DNA of 64,000 nucleotides from Artocarpus heterophyllus (Eukaryota; Streptophyta; Magnoliopsida; Rosales; Moraceae): NCBI GenBank assembly GCA_025403435.1, contig CM046353.1, positions 16,951,875 through 17,015,874 of the forward strand, written 5' to 3'. Both the position numbers and the translations under genes were made by a program. Below, one piece after another: positions 12,480 to 23,955 of the stretch (positions are counted from its first letter, which is position 1; every line of letters starts with the position of its first letter). The notes beneath the pieces were generated by a model. That model was not told the DNA's origin, did not search any database, and was given only the letters and a program-made list of their open reading frames with translations.

Positions 12480-13321
12480 TTTCAAACACTATAATACGAG
12501 CCCCAATGTTGCCAAAGTTCAAGGACCCATAAATTTGGGCTTACGATGGGACCGCAGATGCGGACAAGTATGTCAAACTGTTTCGAGGACACATGCTCAT
12601 TCAGAATGCAAGCAATGCGGCAATGTGTAAGGCTTTCTCGCTGACCCTAATAGGACCAGCCCGGCAATGGTTCCGAAGACTTGAACCAACCTCTATTGCT
12701 TCTTTTCGACAGCTTACCGATGCCTTATCGGTAGTCTTCTTTACAATGAAGACGCAGAGAAAAGAGATCACACATTTATATGCCGTCAAGCAAGGGGATG
12801 GCAACGTTCGAGATTATATTAACCGGTTTACCCGAGCAGCTCTGGAGGTCAGACACGTCAAAGACAAGACCCTCAAGCATATTTTTGTAGGGGGCCTCTA
12901 AGACAAAAAACTCAGCTAGTTGTTGGCCTTCAAGCAGCCAAGCACGTTTTCGTAGATGCTCGGCTACGCGCAGAGGTAAGCCGATGCTCTAGAGTACATG
13001 AAAATCCGCAAGGAGGAGGCCGGCCCTAGTGGGACCAAGAAGGAAAAGAAGCAAAAGAAGGCACCGGAGCAAAACAATGCCGAGCAGAATAAGAAGCAAA
13101 AAAAGGAAAAGAAACTAGAGAAACTACAAACGCCAGTCGGTAAGTTTCAAAGCTACACGCCACTGGTGGCGACCATCGACGAGGTGTTCGCCCAAATAAG
13201 TAGCAGGAACCTGTTGGTGCCACCACCCAAGCTTAGGGATAGCAAGGTGAAGCGGGATCAAGCGAGGTACTACGAGTTCCACAAGGACGTGGGGCACAAC
13301 ACTCGCGAATGCTTTAACTGA
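12480..13321 (+). pseudogene. gag remnant (Retrotrans_gag plus damaged zinc knuckle)
   Basis: The part 12593-12901 reads as a capsid-type Retrotrans_gag domain with the recognisable phrases PARQWFRRL, SIASFRQL and VRDYINRF. A lysine-rich linker follows at 12998-13150. The nucleocapsid knuckle near 13265-13318 reads YYEFHKDVGHNTREC, where the first zinc cysteine of the CxxH..H..C pattern is replaced by tyrosine. In-frame stops occur at about 12530 and 12900 and again at 13319-13321. In a working element this protein would form the particle and bind RNA. Here it cannot be translated as one chain. Confidence 0.85.
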
Positions 13322-13428
13322 AGGACCAAATTGAGAGGCGGGTCCGGGAAGGACATTTAAGAGAATTTGTTGAGCGAGTCATAACTCTGGGCTCAACCTC
13401 AGGGAGGAACGATCCACCGAGCCGAGAC

Positions 13429-13890
13429 GTGCCAAACCACTCACGAACTGAAGTTGGGAACACCTCAGAACTCCCGAACATCGTTCACACGATCTTCGGT
13501 GGGCCTGTTACTGGGAGCACGTCGAGTGGGCGGCCAACGTATGTCAGAGAAGCTTGGCTGATCGAGCGAGGTGAGTTCATAAACATGTCCGAACATGTTA
13601 ACAAAATATGTTGCCAACAAGATGCGCCAATTATATTCACCTAGGAGGAAGCGGGCAAGTTAATTCATCTGCACAGCTACGCCCTGGTGTGCGAACTGCA
13701 TATCGCCAACAATATAGTGCGGCGAGTACTAATTGATAATGGCAGCTCGGCCGATATCCTCTTTAAGCGAGCTTTTGATAAGCTAAGGATCAACAATGCT
13801 GCCTTGGTTCAAGTCCAGACCCTGCTCTATGGCTTCACGGGAGAATGCGTCCAAGCAGTAGGAAAGCTCAATCTGCCCGTGACTTTCTGA
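13429..13890 (+). pseudogene. Aspartic protease remnant of the Tat element
   Basis: Conserved protease sequence appears around VRRVLIDNGSSADILF (13715-13770). In active enzymes the catalytic motif is D-T/S-G; here it reads D-N-G. The usual flap-side phrase YGFTGE follows. A stop at about 13642 separates it from the upstream linker. The enzyme would mature the gag-pol polyprotein. Confidence 0.75.
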
Positions 13891-14499
13891 TAAGGAGCTG
13901 CTCGGATCACCTGCATCGTTGACTTTCTAGTCATCGACAAACCCTCTCAGTACAACATCATAATCAGCCGCCCGACGCTGAACTTATTAAAGGCCGTGGT
14001 CTCCATGTATCACCTGGCCATAAAGTTTCCGATGGAGGATAGAGTTGGAGTAATTTGTTCATCCTAGAAGGACTCCTGAGCTTGTTACGCCAATGCTGTA
14101 AGAGCCGCGATGGCTCACCATTTAAGCATCTCAGCCATCTATGCGGTAGATGAGGCGCAACTACCCACCGACCTGATGCCCAAAATGTTTTCCGATCTAG
14201 ACCCCCGACTGCCCGAGGAAGAGGTAAAAGCCACCCCGGTCGAAGACTTGGTTCCATTCCTTTTAGACCTTGCGAGGCCTAAACGCACCATCAAACTCGA
14301 ATCCCAATTGAGACTTTAGATCTGGGCAGACCTACAGGGACTTCTTACCAAGTACCAGGACGTGTTCGTGTGGTCCCATGAAGATATGTCCGGCATTGAC
14401 CCGGGCGTGATTTGTCGCCGCCTTAATGTCTGACCCAACCATAAGCCAGTGATATAGAAGAGGAGAGCTTTTAATCCAGAGAGGTACATTGCTATAAAC

Positions 14500-15720
14500 T
14501 AAGAGGTCTAAAGTCCTCCTCAAGGCAGGTTTCATCAGGGAGGTCAAATATCCAGAGTGGTTGGCAAAGGTCGTCCTCATCAAAAAGGCAAATGGCAAAT
14601 GGTGGGTCTACATCGATTACACTGATCTAAATAAGGCTTGCCCGAAAGATTGTTTCCACTCCCCCGGATAGACCAGCTCGTCGATGCAACTGCCGGCCAC
14701 GAACTACTGAGCTTCATGTACGCTTATTCCAGGAATAATCAGATAAGGATGGCAAAGGAAGATCAAGTGAAGACAATTTTTGTCACCGACCAGGGGTTAT
14801 ACTGCTATATGGTAATGCCCTTCAGACTGAAGAATGTCGGGGCTACCTATCAGTGTCTAGTCAACAAGCTGTTTGCTCGGTTGATCGGTAAAACAATGGA
14901 CATCTACGTGGACAACATGCTAGTAAAGTTCATCCAAGCGGAGGACCACATAGCTAATCTCCGAGCAAGCTTCGATATTCTCCAAGATATAGGATGAAAC
15001 TCAACCCGACAAAGTGTACGTTTGGGGTAAGCTCGAGTAAATTTCTCAGTTTTTTGGTCAATCAACGAGGTATTGAGGTAAACCCAACAAAGGCTCAGGC
15101 AGTTATCGACATGCATTCTCCTCAGACTGTAAAAGACGTGCAATAGCTCACTGGCATGATAGCGGCTCTCTCAACATTTTTCTCCCAGGCTACCGACAAG
15201 TGCCATCTATTTTTTAAGGCACTTAAGGGGAGGTTTGAGTGGAGCAGGGAGTGTGAGGAAGCTTTTTAAAATCTGAAGAAGTATTTAACCACGCCCTGCT
15301 CCTATCCAAACCTTTGCCCGGAGAAATTTTAACTGCCTATCTAGCCGTGTCCGACAAGGCTGTAAGCTCGGTCCTAGTCCGAGATGAAGACGGAGCTCAA
15401 AAGCCAGTCTGTTATACCAGCCATGCATTCTAGGGTGCCGAAGAGCAATATCCCGCACTCAAGAAGTTGGCTTTTGCCTTAATCACTTTCGCTTGCAAGT
15501 TGCACCCATATTTTCAAGGCCACACAATAAAGGTCCCGACCAAGTTCCCTCTCAAGCAAGTTCTTCAGAGCCTAGAGATATCTGGCCGGCTGGCCAAATG
15601 GTCGATTGTGCTCGGCCAGTACGATGTTCATTTTGTCCTGACGACGGCCATCAAAGCTCAAGCTCTTGCAGACTTCATCGCTGAATTCACCGATGTCGAA
15701 CAAGCCACACCGTTGGCAGA
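14500..15720 (+). pseudogene. Reverse transcriptase and RNase H remnant of the Tat element
   Basis: RT motifs are clear: IDYTDLNKACPKD near 14615-14655, FPLPRIDQLVDATAG, VMPFRLKNVGATYQ, and the catalytic box at 14903-14926, which reads YVDNMLVK instead of YVDDMLVK, so one metal-binding aspartate is lost. The first RNase H follows at about 15330-15680, with CYTSHAF, GAEEQYPALKKLAFALI and QALADFIAEF. Frame changes and stops at about 14998, 15145 and 15430 break the chain. Confidence 0.88.
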
Positions 15721-15779
15721 AGGCCCTTGTAGAAGTGCCAGATGCCCGTAGCTGCAGCAAAGATTACACCACCTTGGTG

Positions 15780-16110
15780 CCAGAGTGGGAACTTTATGTC
15801 GACGAATCTTCCTACATAGAAGGGTCAAGTGTCGGGCTGATAATAATAAGCCCAGATGGATACAAGGTGATCTACACACTCTGATTTGACTTCAAGGCCT
15901 CAAATAATGAGGCAAAGTATGAAGCGCTTCTAGCCGGACTTTGAATCGCTAGGGACCTTGGGGTAGACTGCATAATGATCCACAACGACTCTATGCTTGT
16001 CGTCCAGTAGGTCATCAGAGCATTCCAAGCCTAAGCGGACTTGATGGCTGCATACTTACAAGAGGTCAAGCAACTGTTCGGGCAATTTAAATCCTATTCA
16101 TTTAAGCAGA
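15780..16110 (+). pseudogene. Second (archaeal-type) RNase H remnant
   Basis: Downstream of the first RNase H the plus strand encodes WELYVDESS, GLIIISPDGY, ASNNEAKYEALLAGL and a DSMLVVQ box, the order typical of the additional RNase H of Tat elements. It is broken by stops at about 15882, 15942 and 16008. It supports assignment of the element to the Tat group. Confidence 0.75.
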
Positions 16111-16429
16111 TACCCAGGTTGAAAAACTAGAAGGCCGACGCCCTTGCTCAACTAGCTTCGGGCCTCGATGATAGCGACCTAGTTTCGGTCCCCATTGAAA
16201 GACTAGCTGAGCGCAGCATCTACAGAGAGGTGGCAAACGTAGCCAAGGAACTTGAGGCCACTTGGATGGACCCGATCATCTGGTACCTGACCACAGCTGA
16301 ATTGCCCAATGACCGAGAAGAGGCACGTCGGATACGCAACAGCTAGACCTGGTACTCAATGATCGGAGGAAGACTATATCGACGAGGCTATACCATGCCA
16401 TGTTTAAAGTGCGTGGGCCCCAAAGAAGC

Positions 16430-17490
16430 CAATTACTTGGTGAAAGAGATCCACGAAGGTCTATGTGGTAACCATTCTGGGGGGCGGTATTTGGCCCAAA
16501 AATGTCTTCGACAGGGCTACTACTAGCCGACCATGGAGCAGGACTATAGGGATTTTGCACAAAAATGCCTTAAATGTCAACAATTCACGAGGATGCTTGA
16601 ATATCACACTGAGCCCCTCAGTTCAGTAACCTCGGCGTGCCCATTCGTGAAGTGGGCTATTGATCTGATCGAACCCCTTCCTCAAGCTCGATCACAATTC
16701 AAGTACTGCATCGTAGCCATAGATTACCTAACCAAATGGGTTGAAGTAGAGCCATGTACCAACATGACTGAAGCAAAATGTACCAACTTGATGTGAAAGA
16801 ACATCATTTGTCAGTTCGGAATCCCACACACGATCGTGACCGATAATGCCAAACAGTTTAAGTCCTCTGGTCTCTTCCGCCTATGTCAGCAGCTCGACAT
16901 TAGGAAAGTTTTCTCCTCTCCGAACTACCCCCAGAGCAACGTCTAAGTGGAGGCAGTCAACAAAACAATCAAGGACAACTTAAAGAAAAAGCTCGAGGGC
17001 CTTAGGGGGGCATGGATCGACGAGCTTCCACAAGTGCTCTGGGCTTACCACACAACTGCCCAGACAGCTACCGAGGAGACCCTGTTCTCCCTCTTGTATG
17101 GGGTAGAGGCTGTCATCCCGGTCGAGGTGGGGCTGCCTAGCTTCAGAATTGAACATTATGAGGAGGTTCAGAACGCTAAGGTCATGGTGTCCGAGCTAGA
17201 CTTACTTAAAGAAAGGAGAAATCGAGCCGCAGTCTGTAATGCAGCTCGAAACCAAGTTGTTGCTCGGTACTACAACAAACGAGTCCAATCGAAAAGCTTC
17301 AAAGTCGGAGATTTGGTACTGAAAAAAGTTATGGTTCAGCAGTCCGGTTTAGGGTCTTTTGGTCCAAAGTAGGATGGACCATATAGGGTCATCGGCATCG
17401 TTCGGCTAGGCACGTACAAGTTATCTGACATGGAGGGAAACCAGCTCGGTCATCCTTGGAATGTTGAGCTCCTTAAAAGATTCTTTTGCT
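16430..17490 (+). pseudogene. Integrase remnant of the Tat element
   Basis: An HHCC zinc region (EIHEGLCGNHSGG, then QKCLKCQQF) is followed by a DDE core: AIDLIEPLP, IVTDNAKQF and the Glu in VEAVNKTIKDN. The C-terminal part carries WAYHTTAQT, ARYYNKRV, KVGDLVLKK and GPYRVIGI, typical of gypsy integrases. In-frame stops lie at about 16525, 16794, 16944 and 17370. Confidence 0.85.
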
Positions 17491-18279
17491 AGATTGAAGT
17501 CAGAAATCTTCTTTTTTTTACCTCTGGCCACTATTCTTTTGTAACTAGGCCTATTGAATAGGGTTGGGATGTAAATACTAGACATAAATGAAATGTAAAT
17601 TTCCTATACCATTCCATTGAGCAATGTGTTTGAGGGAAATAAACAGACCTCTCCCGACAAGGGAGAGTCATACTAATTAACCGGACTGGGGGGCTGATCG
17701 GCACATCACCGATTCTAAGTCTATCACCATACAGATCACCCAGTAAGTCGCTCAGCACAACTGTGTGCCTGACAAGTCGTAGACTTGTAAAGTTTCCTCA
17801 AACTTAGACAAGTCTAAGGGGGCGATAGAGTAAGGGTATTCACACGCCATTGTGCTCTGCCTGACTGAAAAAATAGGGATACCATCCCTGCTCGGATAAA
17901 CTCGGTAATCATCGAGTTAATAGACTCGGCTTTAATTTTAATTGACGGTAGTTATCGAGATAAATATACTTGGCCTCAATATTAATTGAAAAAATAGAAG
18001 CTCGGAAAAACTATGGTCTAGGAATGCCCCTCCTGAGGAGCATCCAACTTGGTCTGAATTCCTACTTTAAATATGAGATCGAGGTCTATTTTAACTTTGC
18101 GAGACGAAGGCCTAACTATGTTCTCAAGAAACCCCTCACCTTGAAATATGAACACATTTTTCCGAGAACAATCGTACTTATAATGGAGAATACAAAAAAT
18201 ATAATTCATTTATGGCGGTGGGGAGGTACAATTAACTAGGCACCTCCCGAGCCCGTACATTCAAAAAAAACAAAAAGAT

Positions 18280-20810
18280 TAAGCCCGAGCCCCATCCCCG
18301 GCATTGTCTTCCTTGCGTCCATCGTCGACAATGCTTTGCTCGTCTCCGTTGCCATCGTCGTCCACCTCGACAACCTCTTTGCCTTACTATTGCTGAGCAA
18401 TGCCTTGCTCTGGCTCGACTATGAGCAACCAGTCGAAGCCTTCAACCTCAGGGTGCTGTCGAAAAGATGATCCCGGAGGTCTGTTATGCCAAAGTAATAG
18501 TAGTCGACGTACTCCGAAGACGCCTTGAATTCCTCCATGGCTTGTGTGAGACGACCGGGGAGCTCCTCCAAAAATCAATGGTGCTCGGCTTGCAGAGCCA
18601 CCTGTTGCTTTTTGAGCCAAGCAGCCTCATCTTTCGCCTCCCCGGCCTCCCACAAAGCCTCCTTGGCCTCCGCCTTGGCCTGAGCGGTGTCCTCCTTGGC
18701 CTTCTGGGCTTCCTCTTCAGCTCGGGAAAGAGACTTCTTGATTTGGTCTAGCTCGATGTTCTTAGCACCAAGCTTCCTTTCGATCTCCAGCTTACTAAGG
18801 AAGGTCTTTTTATGTCTCTCTTTCTCCTTGTTGAAATCCTTCAGCCCGGTGGAGTAGGCCATATGCAAGATGGTGCTCGTCTGAGGATAACAAAACTTCA
18901 GTGCATGGTGGAAGAAAAAATAAAAGTCAAGAGGCTCGAGTTGGACAAGCACTTACCGTGGCGGTAGAGCAAAAGGCCACGTCGGATAGGCCCTGGAAAT
19001 CCTCCCCTCAAAGGCTCACTAAAAAGTCCTCCTAGGGCATCATGTCCCCGAGACGCTCCAGAATGGTTCGGCTGTAGTTCGGGCGTCTCATCTGGGGGTC
19101 CTATGAAGACACCACGGTGGTGTCATCGGTGGTTGTCTCCTCCGATGAAGCCCTGGTCCTCAGAGGCTAGGGTGGTGGCTCTTGGACTGTGGCGGGTACT
19201 TACTCAGGTCGGGGAGGAAGCTCAGTCCTCGGAGTCCACTTACGCTTCCTCCCGACCTCCACGACCTTGCCATTATTTTTCTTGAGGCTCTCCATAAGAG
19301 CCTGCCTCTCAACAGTTGTGCTCAGCCTTGAAGACATTTCTGCAAGTCAAAATCAGGTCGACACAGATATAAAAAAAAATCAGGTCAACTCGGGGCTGAC
19401 CTACTATCCGAAGTTGGCGAGATGGGTTAATGAGCCGAATCACATCCTCAAGGTTCTCGTCTGCCATAGGTGGCCCTGCATTGAAGGAGCCACTCGACGA
19501 GTCCTCGGAGCTGGACGATGATGGCTCCCTTGTCGGCCACCCAGATCGGGAGTGCTCGGTCCCAGGACGTCCACGGCACCAGGCCAGGTGACTGTCACCT
19601 ACCTGGCTGACCGGGCAAGGTAGATTTGTGGGGGATTTATTCTATTGGGTTCCTCGAACTAGCCATAACCAGAAAGGGTTTCCTTCCTGAGCAGGAAGGA
19701 CTGTTGCCTGGTCGCTTTCGACTTCTCGAACAGGTCTTCGACCTCCCTGATCACATGACTCGGTGCCTAAGGCCTCTTAGACCACACATGCCCTTATTCG
19801 AACGTCCTCGGCTCATACTGGTCAGCAGGGACGGTCTCACCAGCTCAGGCTAGATAATTGCCCCCGACGTAGAACCACTCGTATTTTCAGAGTTTATCCG
19901 AGTCAGGGTTGCCCAAAATAAAGTCTTTCCTGAAGCCGGTGACATAATACCACCCTGACTATCGAGGAAGCTTCTTCATTTTGTACACTTGTTTAAATTC
20001 GTCTAATGGAATTTTAGTTTCCCGGTGGTACCTCCATAACATGTACATCCCGATCAACGACCTGTAACTGTTTGGGTTTAATTAAGCCGGGCATACATTA
20101 AAATCATTAAGTACCCGGCGTAGAAATGGATGGAACAAGAGGCGCAGTTTGGCCCTAAAAGAACTCGACGTAGAGCGTTATGCATCCCTCGGGTGGCTCC
20201 AGTGGCGAATCATTCTTCTCGGGCATGATAAGGATCACGTCGTTCGGGATGTTGAACTCGGCACGCAGATCCTCTAGCTGGGACTCCGTTATAGCACTGG
20301 TGTAAGCCGCTGTTGAGGTCTGCTTAGGCCGGGTCACCCTGTACGTAGTCACCCCCCGAACCTGGGTGATTCAGACTCCTTTGTCCTCTTCTATTTCGAG
20401 CTGCTCTACCTCCTCGGCCACCCGCTCTTCTTCAGAGATGTCCATTGTAATCGTGCCCGCGACCTGGACTGGGCCCAGGAATTTCAGTCGGATGCGCTCA
20501 GAACATTGTTGGTTGCCTGAAGCTTAGCTCTCTCCCAGGCAGTAACTCGGGAGGAGCCCGCAGTCGTCGCCTTGATGTAAGGGTCCGCCCCCCTGCACGG
20601 CCTAATTGGTCTCTCCCCATCCAGCAGGTTGAGAAACTCTTGCTCGGGGACTGTTTGGGAGTAGACCCTTAATATTTGTTTGAGTCAGCTGGCGCCATCC
20701 CGTTAAGAGGACACGTTCTCGACGTCAACCTGAACAGTGGATGAACTGGCCTCTGGGCTGCTTTTTGACCAGGAAATGTCGATATTTTGAGAATCTGACA
20801 TGTCACTCAT
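18280..20810 (-). pseudogene. Antisense ORF of the Tat element (putative Transposase_28-like region plus coiled coil)
   Basis: Read on the minus strand, a decayed ORF can start at ATG 20810. Around 20155-20352 it encodes QLEDLRAEFNIP and further on, with frame changes, LLFHPFLRRVLNDFNVCPA, NPNSYRSLIGMYMLWR and GWYYVTGF. That order resembles the putative gypsy-type transposon family (PF04195). The stretch 18575-18800 encodes an alanine/glutamate/lysine-rich heptad coiled coil (SLSRAEEEAQKAKEDTAQAK onward). Antisense ORFs of this kind are described for plant Tat elements; their function is not established. Several stops break it. The Pfam assignment is made by eye. Confidence 0.6.
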
Positions 20811-21182
20811 TTTCTATGCTCCTCAGGAAATTATCTGATCGGGCTGTGGTAACTTAGAAACGTAAAGTCTTCAGGTAATTAACTACAGCTTGGCAGCTAA
20901 GAACTCTATGGGTGTGAAATCTGACTTCAGTTGTATGGAATTGACGAAAAGAAATGGCCTATTTATAGTCGTTTCATGCGGGAAATATGGGCATAAAAAA
21001 AGAAGAGGTGCGATAATTACGCCTGTCAGGCGACGCAGTCGACTGCAGAGCGACACGTGTCCCTCATTTGATCCGCGCGACCTTTCATCTCACCCCACTT
21101 CGGAGTATCGTTTGGTCTTCTTTCTTTCAGCCGACCTCACCCACTCGACGTAGTCCACCTGGTCGGACACCGACCAAGTGAA

Positions 21183-21194
21183 CTTGGGGGCTAA
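21183..21194 (+). other. Polypurine tract of the Tat element
   Basis: CTTGGGGGCTAA lies immediately before the 3' LTR start TGTTAAGGG, the usual position of the plus-strand primer. Confidence 0.65.
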
Positions 21195-21838
21195 TGTTAA
21201 GGGTAAGCTTGACGTAACCGTCGAAGAGACAAACTCCGGTGGTCAGCTAAACAGCTCGGCAGAGCTACTAGGGAGCAAACTATAGACCCTGGCAACAAAG
21301 TACACTACGTTCGAGGTGCTTCTTAGGGCCCCCAGGGCTGCACCCCTAGCAGGTGGGCACCTCAGGCTATGCACCAGCTCGGGTCAGAGTATTCTTATTC
21401 ACAAAGTGGGTTGCTACTCGCCACCACATGCCAACAAACGACAAATAACTCACCGTCTGATGGAAGCTAATCCATCAACGGAGGGACATGACACTTGCAA
21501 CTTATTGCCTGACACATCTTGATGTGACACTCGGGTTGTGGGCAAAACCCAATTGACACCCGGTCTAAGTGATAGCCTATAAATAGGATGCATTTATTGC
21601 ATTCTAGAGAGAGAGGCTCCTTTTCACCTAACAAGCTCCCGTCCTCTGTCGAGCAACTCTTGCCTTGAGCATTGGAGAGCCCTTGTCTATTGACTGACAC
21701 CATTTTCTCTCTCCTCTGAAGCATCCCTCCTCTTGTTGCAGGTACGTCAGATTGGTAGAGGCAAGCCAGGAAGAGCTAGACACCGTGCGTAACCGCACGT
21801 GTTGTTGATCCGACGCCAGACCATGGTAAGCATCAACA
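21195..21838 (+). repeat. 3' LTR of the Tat element
   Basis: Begins TGTTAAGGGTAAGC and ends GTAAGCATCAACA. It is collinear with the 5' LTR and with the solo LTR at 31301-31935. Confidence 0.95.
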
Positions 21839-21879
21839 AATACGACACTCAAACACGAATTGCCAACCCTAGTTTTTTG

Positions 21880-22477
21880 AGTTTATACATTTTGTAGGAT
21901 TTAGAAGGAGTGTATTGCTACAAATCCCAATATCCAATGACTAATTGTATATAAGCAACCTTGTAAAAAAATAATAATAAAAAAAAGAAAAAAAGCAACA
22001 TCGGCTGAACTAAAAAATATTTTTTTTAATAATACAACGATTACTTTAGCTCAAATGTTTTTAAGACATAACGTTAATTTTGTTTATTGAAATTAAGTCG
22101 GAACTATTAATAGAGGCATAATAAAAATTAAAAGCGAAATTAATTTGCCATTTCAATGCCAAAGCTTCATGAAAGAGATACAAATTTTATCCTTTTTTCT
22201 TTTTCAAAAGCACAAATTTTATTCTTTTGAAGGAAGAAAAGATACATTTTTTTTAACTTGAAAAATACATTAAAAGGAAAATAATACCAGAGACATCAAT
22301 TCATAATTTTATTTTTTATCATATTCATTTATATGGTGATGAGTTATCATTTTTTTACTGATAAATATAGTTTGTTATTATTAATTGACATGATAATTTT
22401 TTAAACATATATCTATAATAAAATGATAACTCATCTTTAATTTAAGTTCGTGTAAAAAATTAATTGACATGATAATC
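21880..22477. other. AT-rich spacer without genes
   Basis: I see no coding or repeat structure beyond A/T tracts and a short repeated ATTGACATGATAAT phrase at about 22385 and 22462. Confidence 0.5.
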
Positions 22478-23955
22478 CTTTGAAGTTGATGTTCCCATTA
22501 TTCGCTTTAATAGAAAGGAAATAAACACCATATTACATCAAAGAATTTTGCTACAAATGGCTGAGTATGTTGTCATTTCATGCCCACTTTTTAATTGAGG
22601 GCCTAATCAACAATAGTAGATATGAGATGCCATATATCTTTTAATTGAGGGCCTAATCAACAATGGTAGATATTAGATGCCATATATCGTGATTTTTGTT
22701 GGCATAATTATATATAGGATAAATGGCTCGGGAGGTCCCGAACCTTTTTAGAAAAGTGTAATTTAGTGTTAACTTTTTTTAAAAAAATTAAACTGACTCC
22801 AATCTTTCATTTTAGTTGCTAAATGACCAATTTATCTGTCAAACTATTAAGCAGCTTGACCGTTAAAACTTGTTGTATATCATTTTAATTAAAATTACTA
22901 AATTACCCTTTGACATAATTGATAAATTAAAAATTAAGAGTAAATCAAAGCCATTTATTCAAAAACAACAAACCATAGCCATTGATTTGATTTTTACTAA
23001 GAAATTCAAAATCAAGAAAAAAATAAAAAACAAAACACAAAAAGAAAACCCCAAAACACTCTGGACCAACGCCCTGGCCCGCCCCTGCCCACCACCCCTC
23101 TCTAGCACCGGCAACCCACCTCCGTGCCCAACCACCCCAACCCTAGCTGGTGACCCCACGCCCATACCCCATAGCCCCCTCTCAAAATGTCCCCTAAAAA
23201 AAAGAAAAAAAAAATCCCGTCGACCCCAAAATTACAAAAGATAGTGTCGTTGCTCCACCTAAACTGACCCTCCATCCACCACTCTAACACTGTCGAACCC
23301 CTCCCCTACCGCATCCAGCCTACTCATCCATCGTTGTTGCAACCCTTGTTGCGACCCACCAGTGTCGTCAAAAATTGAGACTAATCGCGCTAGAAATCAT
23401 CCAACGACAAAGACCACCTTGGTGCCGCAGTCTCGTTGCAAACGCTAGCGTTGTTAGGGGCGACTCTGACAGAGGGGACGGGGTGAGAGGAAGAGGAGTC
23501 AAAGGCTTTTCTCTTTTTTATTTTTGTTTTCTAATTTTTATTTTAATATTATCTATTATTTTCATTATTTTTATTTTTATTTTTAATTTCTTAAAAAAAT
23601 ATTAAGTTAGCTTAATAAAATACCCTCACTAAAGATATTATGTACATCTCACATGACACAAAAGATAACGGAGATCAATTAAATTGGTCCTTCAACAATT
23701 ACATTGAAAGGTTAGGGTCGGTTCAATTAAAAAAAAAAGGTTGGGGACTAACACGCCATTTTAAAAAGGACGAGGACCTCCCGAGTCATTTATCCCGTGA
23801 CATCCCATATCTACCGTTGTTGATTATGCCCTCAATTAAAAAATAGTCACAAAATGACAACACACTCAACAGTCTGTAACAAAATTCTTTGACGCAATAT
23901 GGTGTTTATTTCCTTCCTATTAAAAAGAATAATAGGAACATCAACTCTAAAGTAA
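22478..23955. mobile_element. TIR DNA element with long inverted arms (possibly Mutator-like)
   Basis: The left arm, 22478 to about 22845, is repeated in inverse orientation at about 23640-23955. Matching landmarks are AGTTGATGTTCC, GGAAATAAACACCATATT, TTTTAATTGAGGGC, GTAGATAT and GGATAAATGRCTCGGGAGGTCC. The left arm carries an extra 50-bp tandem copy (22591-22690). The core at 23040-23500 is GC-rich in an AT-rich neighbourhood and proline-rich when read in plus frames; no known domain was recognised. Long arms and a foreign GC-rich core suit a Mutator-like carrier, but no 9-bp target duplication could be placed. The GGATAAATGG ends could instead mark a second element nested inside an older palindromic one. 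Confidence 0.65.

Larger units (their letters stand above)
11109..21838 (+). mobile_element. Decayed Ty3/gypsy LTR retrotransposon, Tat type
   Basis: Two LTRs of about 645 bp bound an internal region ordered gag, protease, RT, RNase H, a second (archaeal-type) RNase H, integrase, then a long 3' region with an antisense ORF. The dual RNase H and the antisense ORF are hallmarks of the plant Tat group. The flanking 5-mers are GATAC on the left and AATAC on the right, a target duplication with one change. The primer-binding site follows the 5' LTR and a G-rich polypurine tract precedes the 3' LTR. Every coding domain carries several in-frame stops, and the LTRs differ at dozens of positions by eye, so this is an old, immobile copy. 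Confidence 0.93.
10176..21879. mobile_element. Non-autonomous hAT-type element, split by a Tat retrotransposon
   Basis: The outer ends are flanked by a perfect 8-bp target duplication, GTTTTTTG at 10176-10183 and again at 21872-21879. The element starts TAGAGCCTGCAATT at 10184 and ends AATTGCCAACCCTA at 21871, an imperfect terminal inverted repeat of the TAGGG-TGGCAATT kind known from plant hAT elements. Its own sequence is 10184-11108 plus 21839-21871, just under 1 kb, rich in repeats of the CGTGT/ACACG type. No transposase is present. The retrotransposon at 11109-21838 inserted into its right end. Confidence 0.8.

Noticed and set aside
22870..23244. Proline-rich 124-codon frame as a gene
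   Set aside because: It starts inside the inverted-repeat element, no domain is visible, and the frame is driven by AT-rich and C-rich blocks; treated as transposon core.
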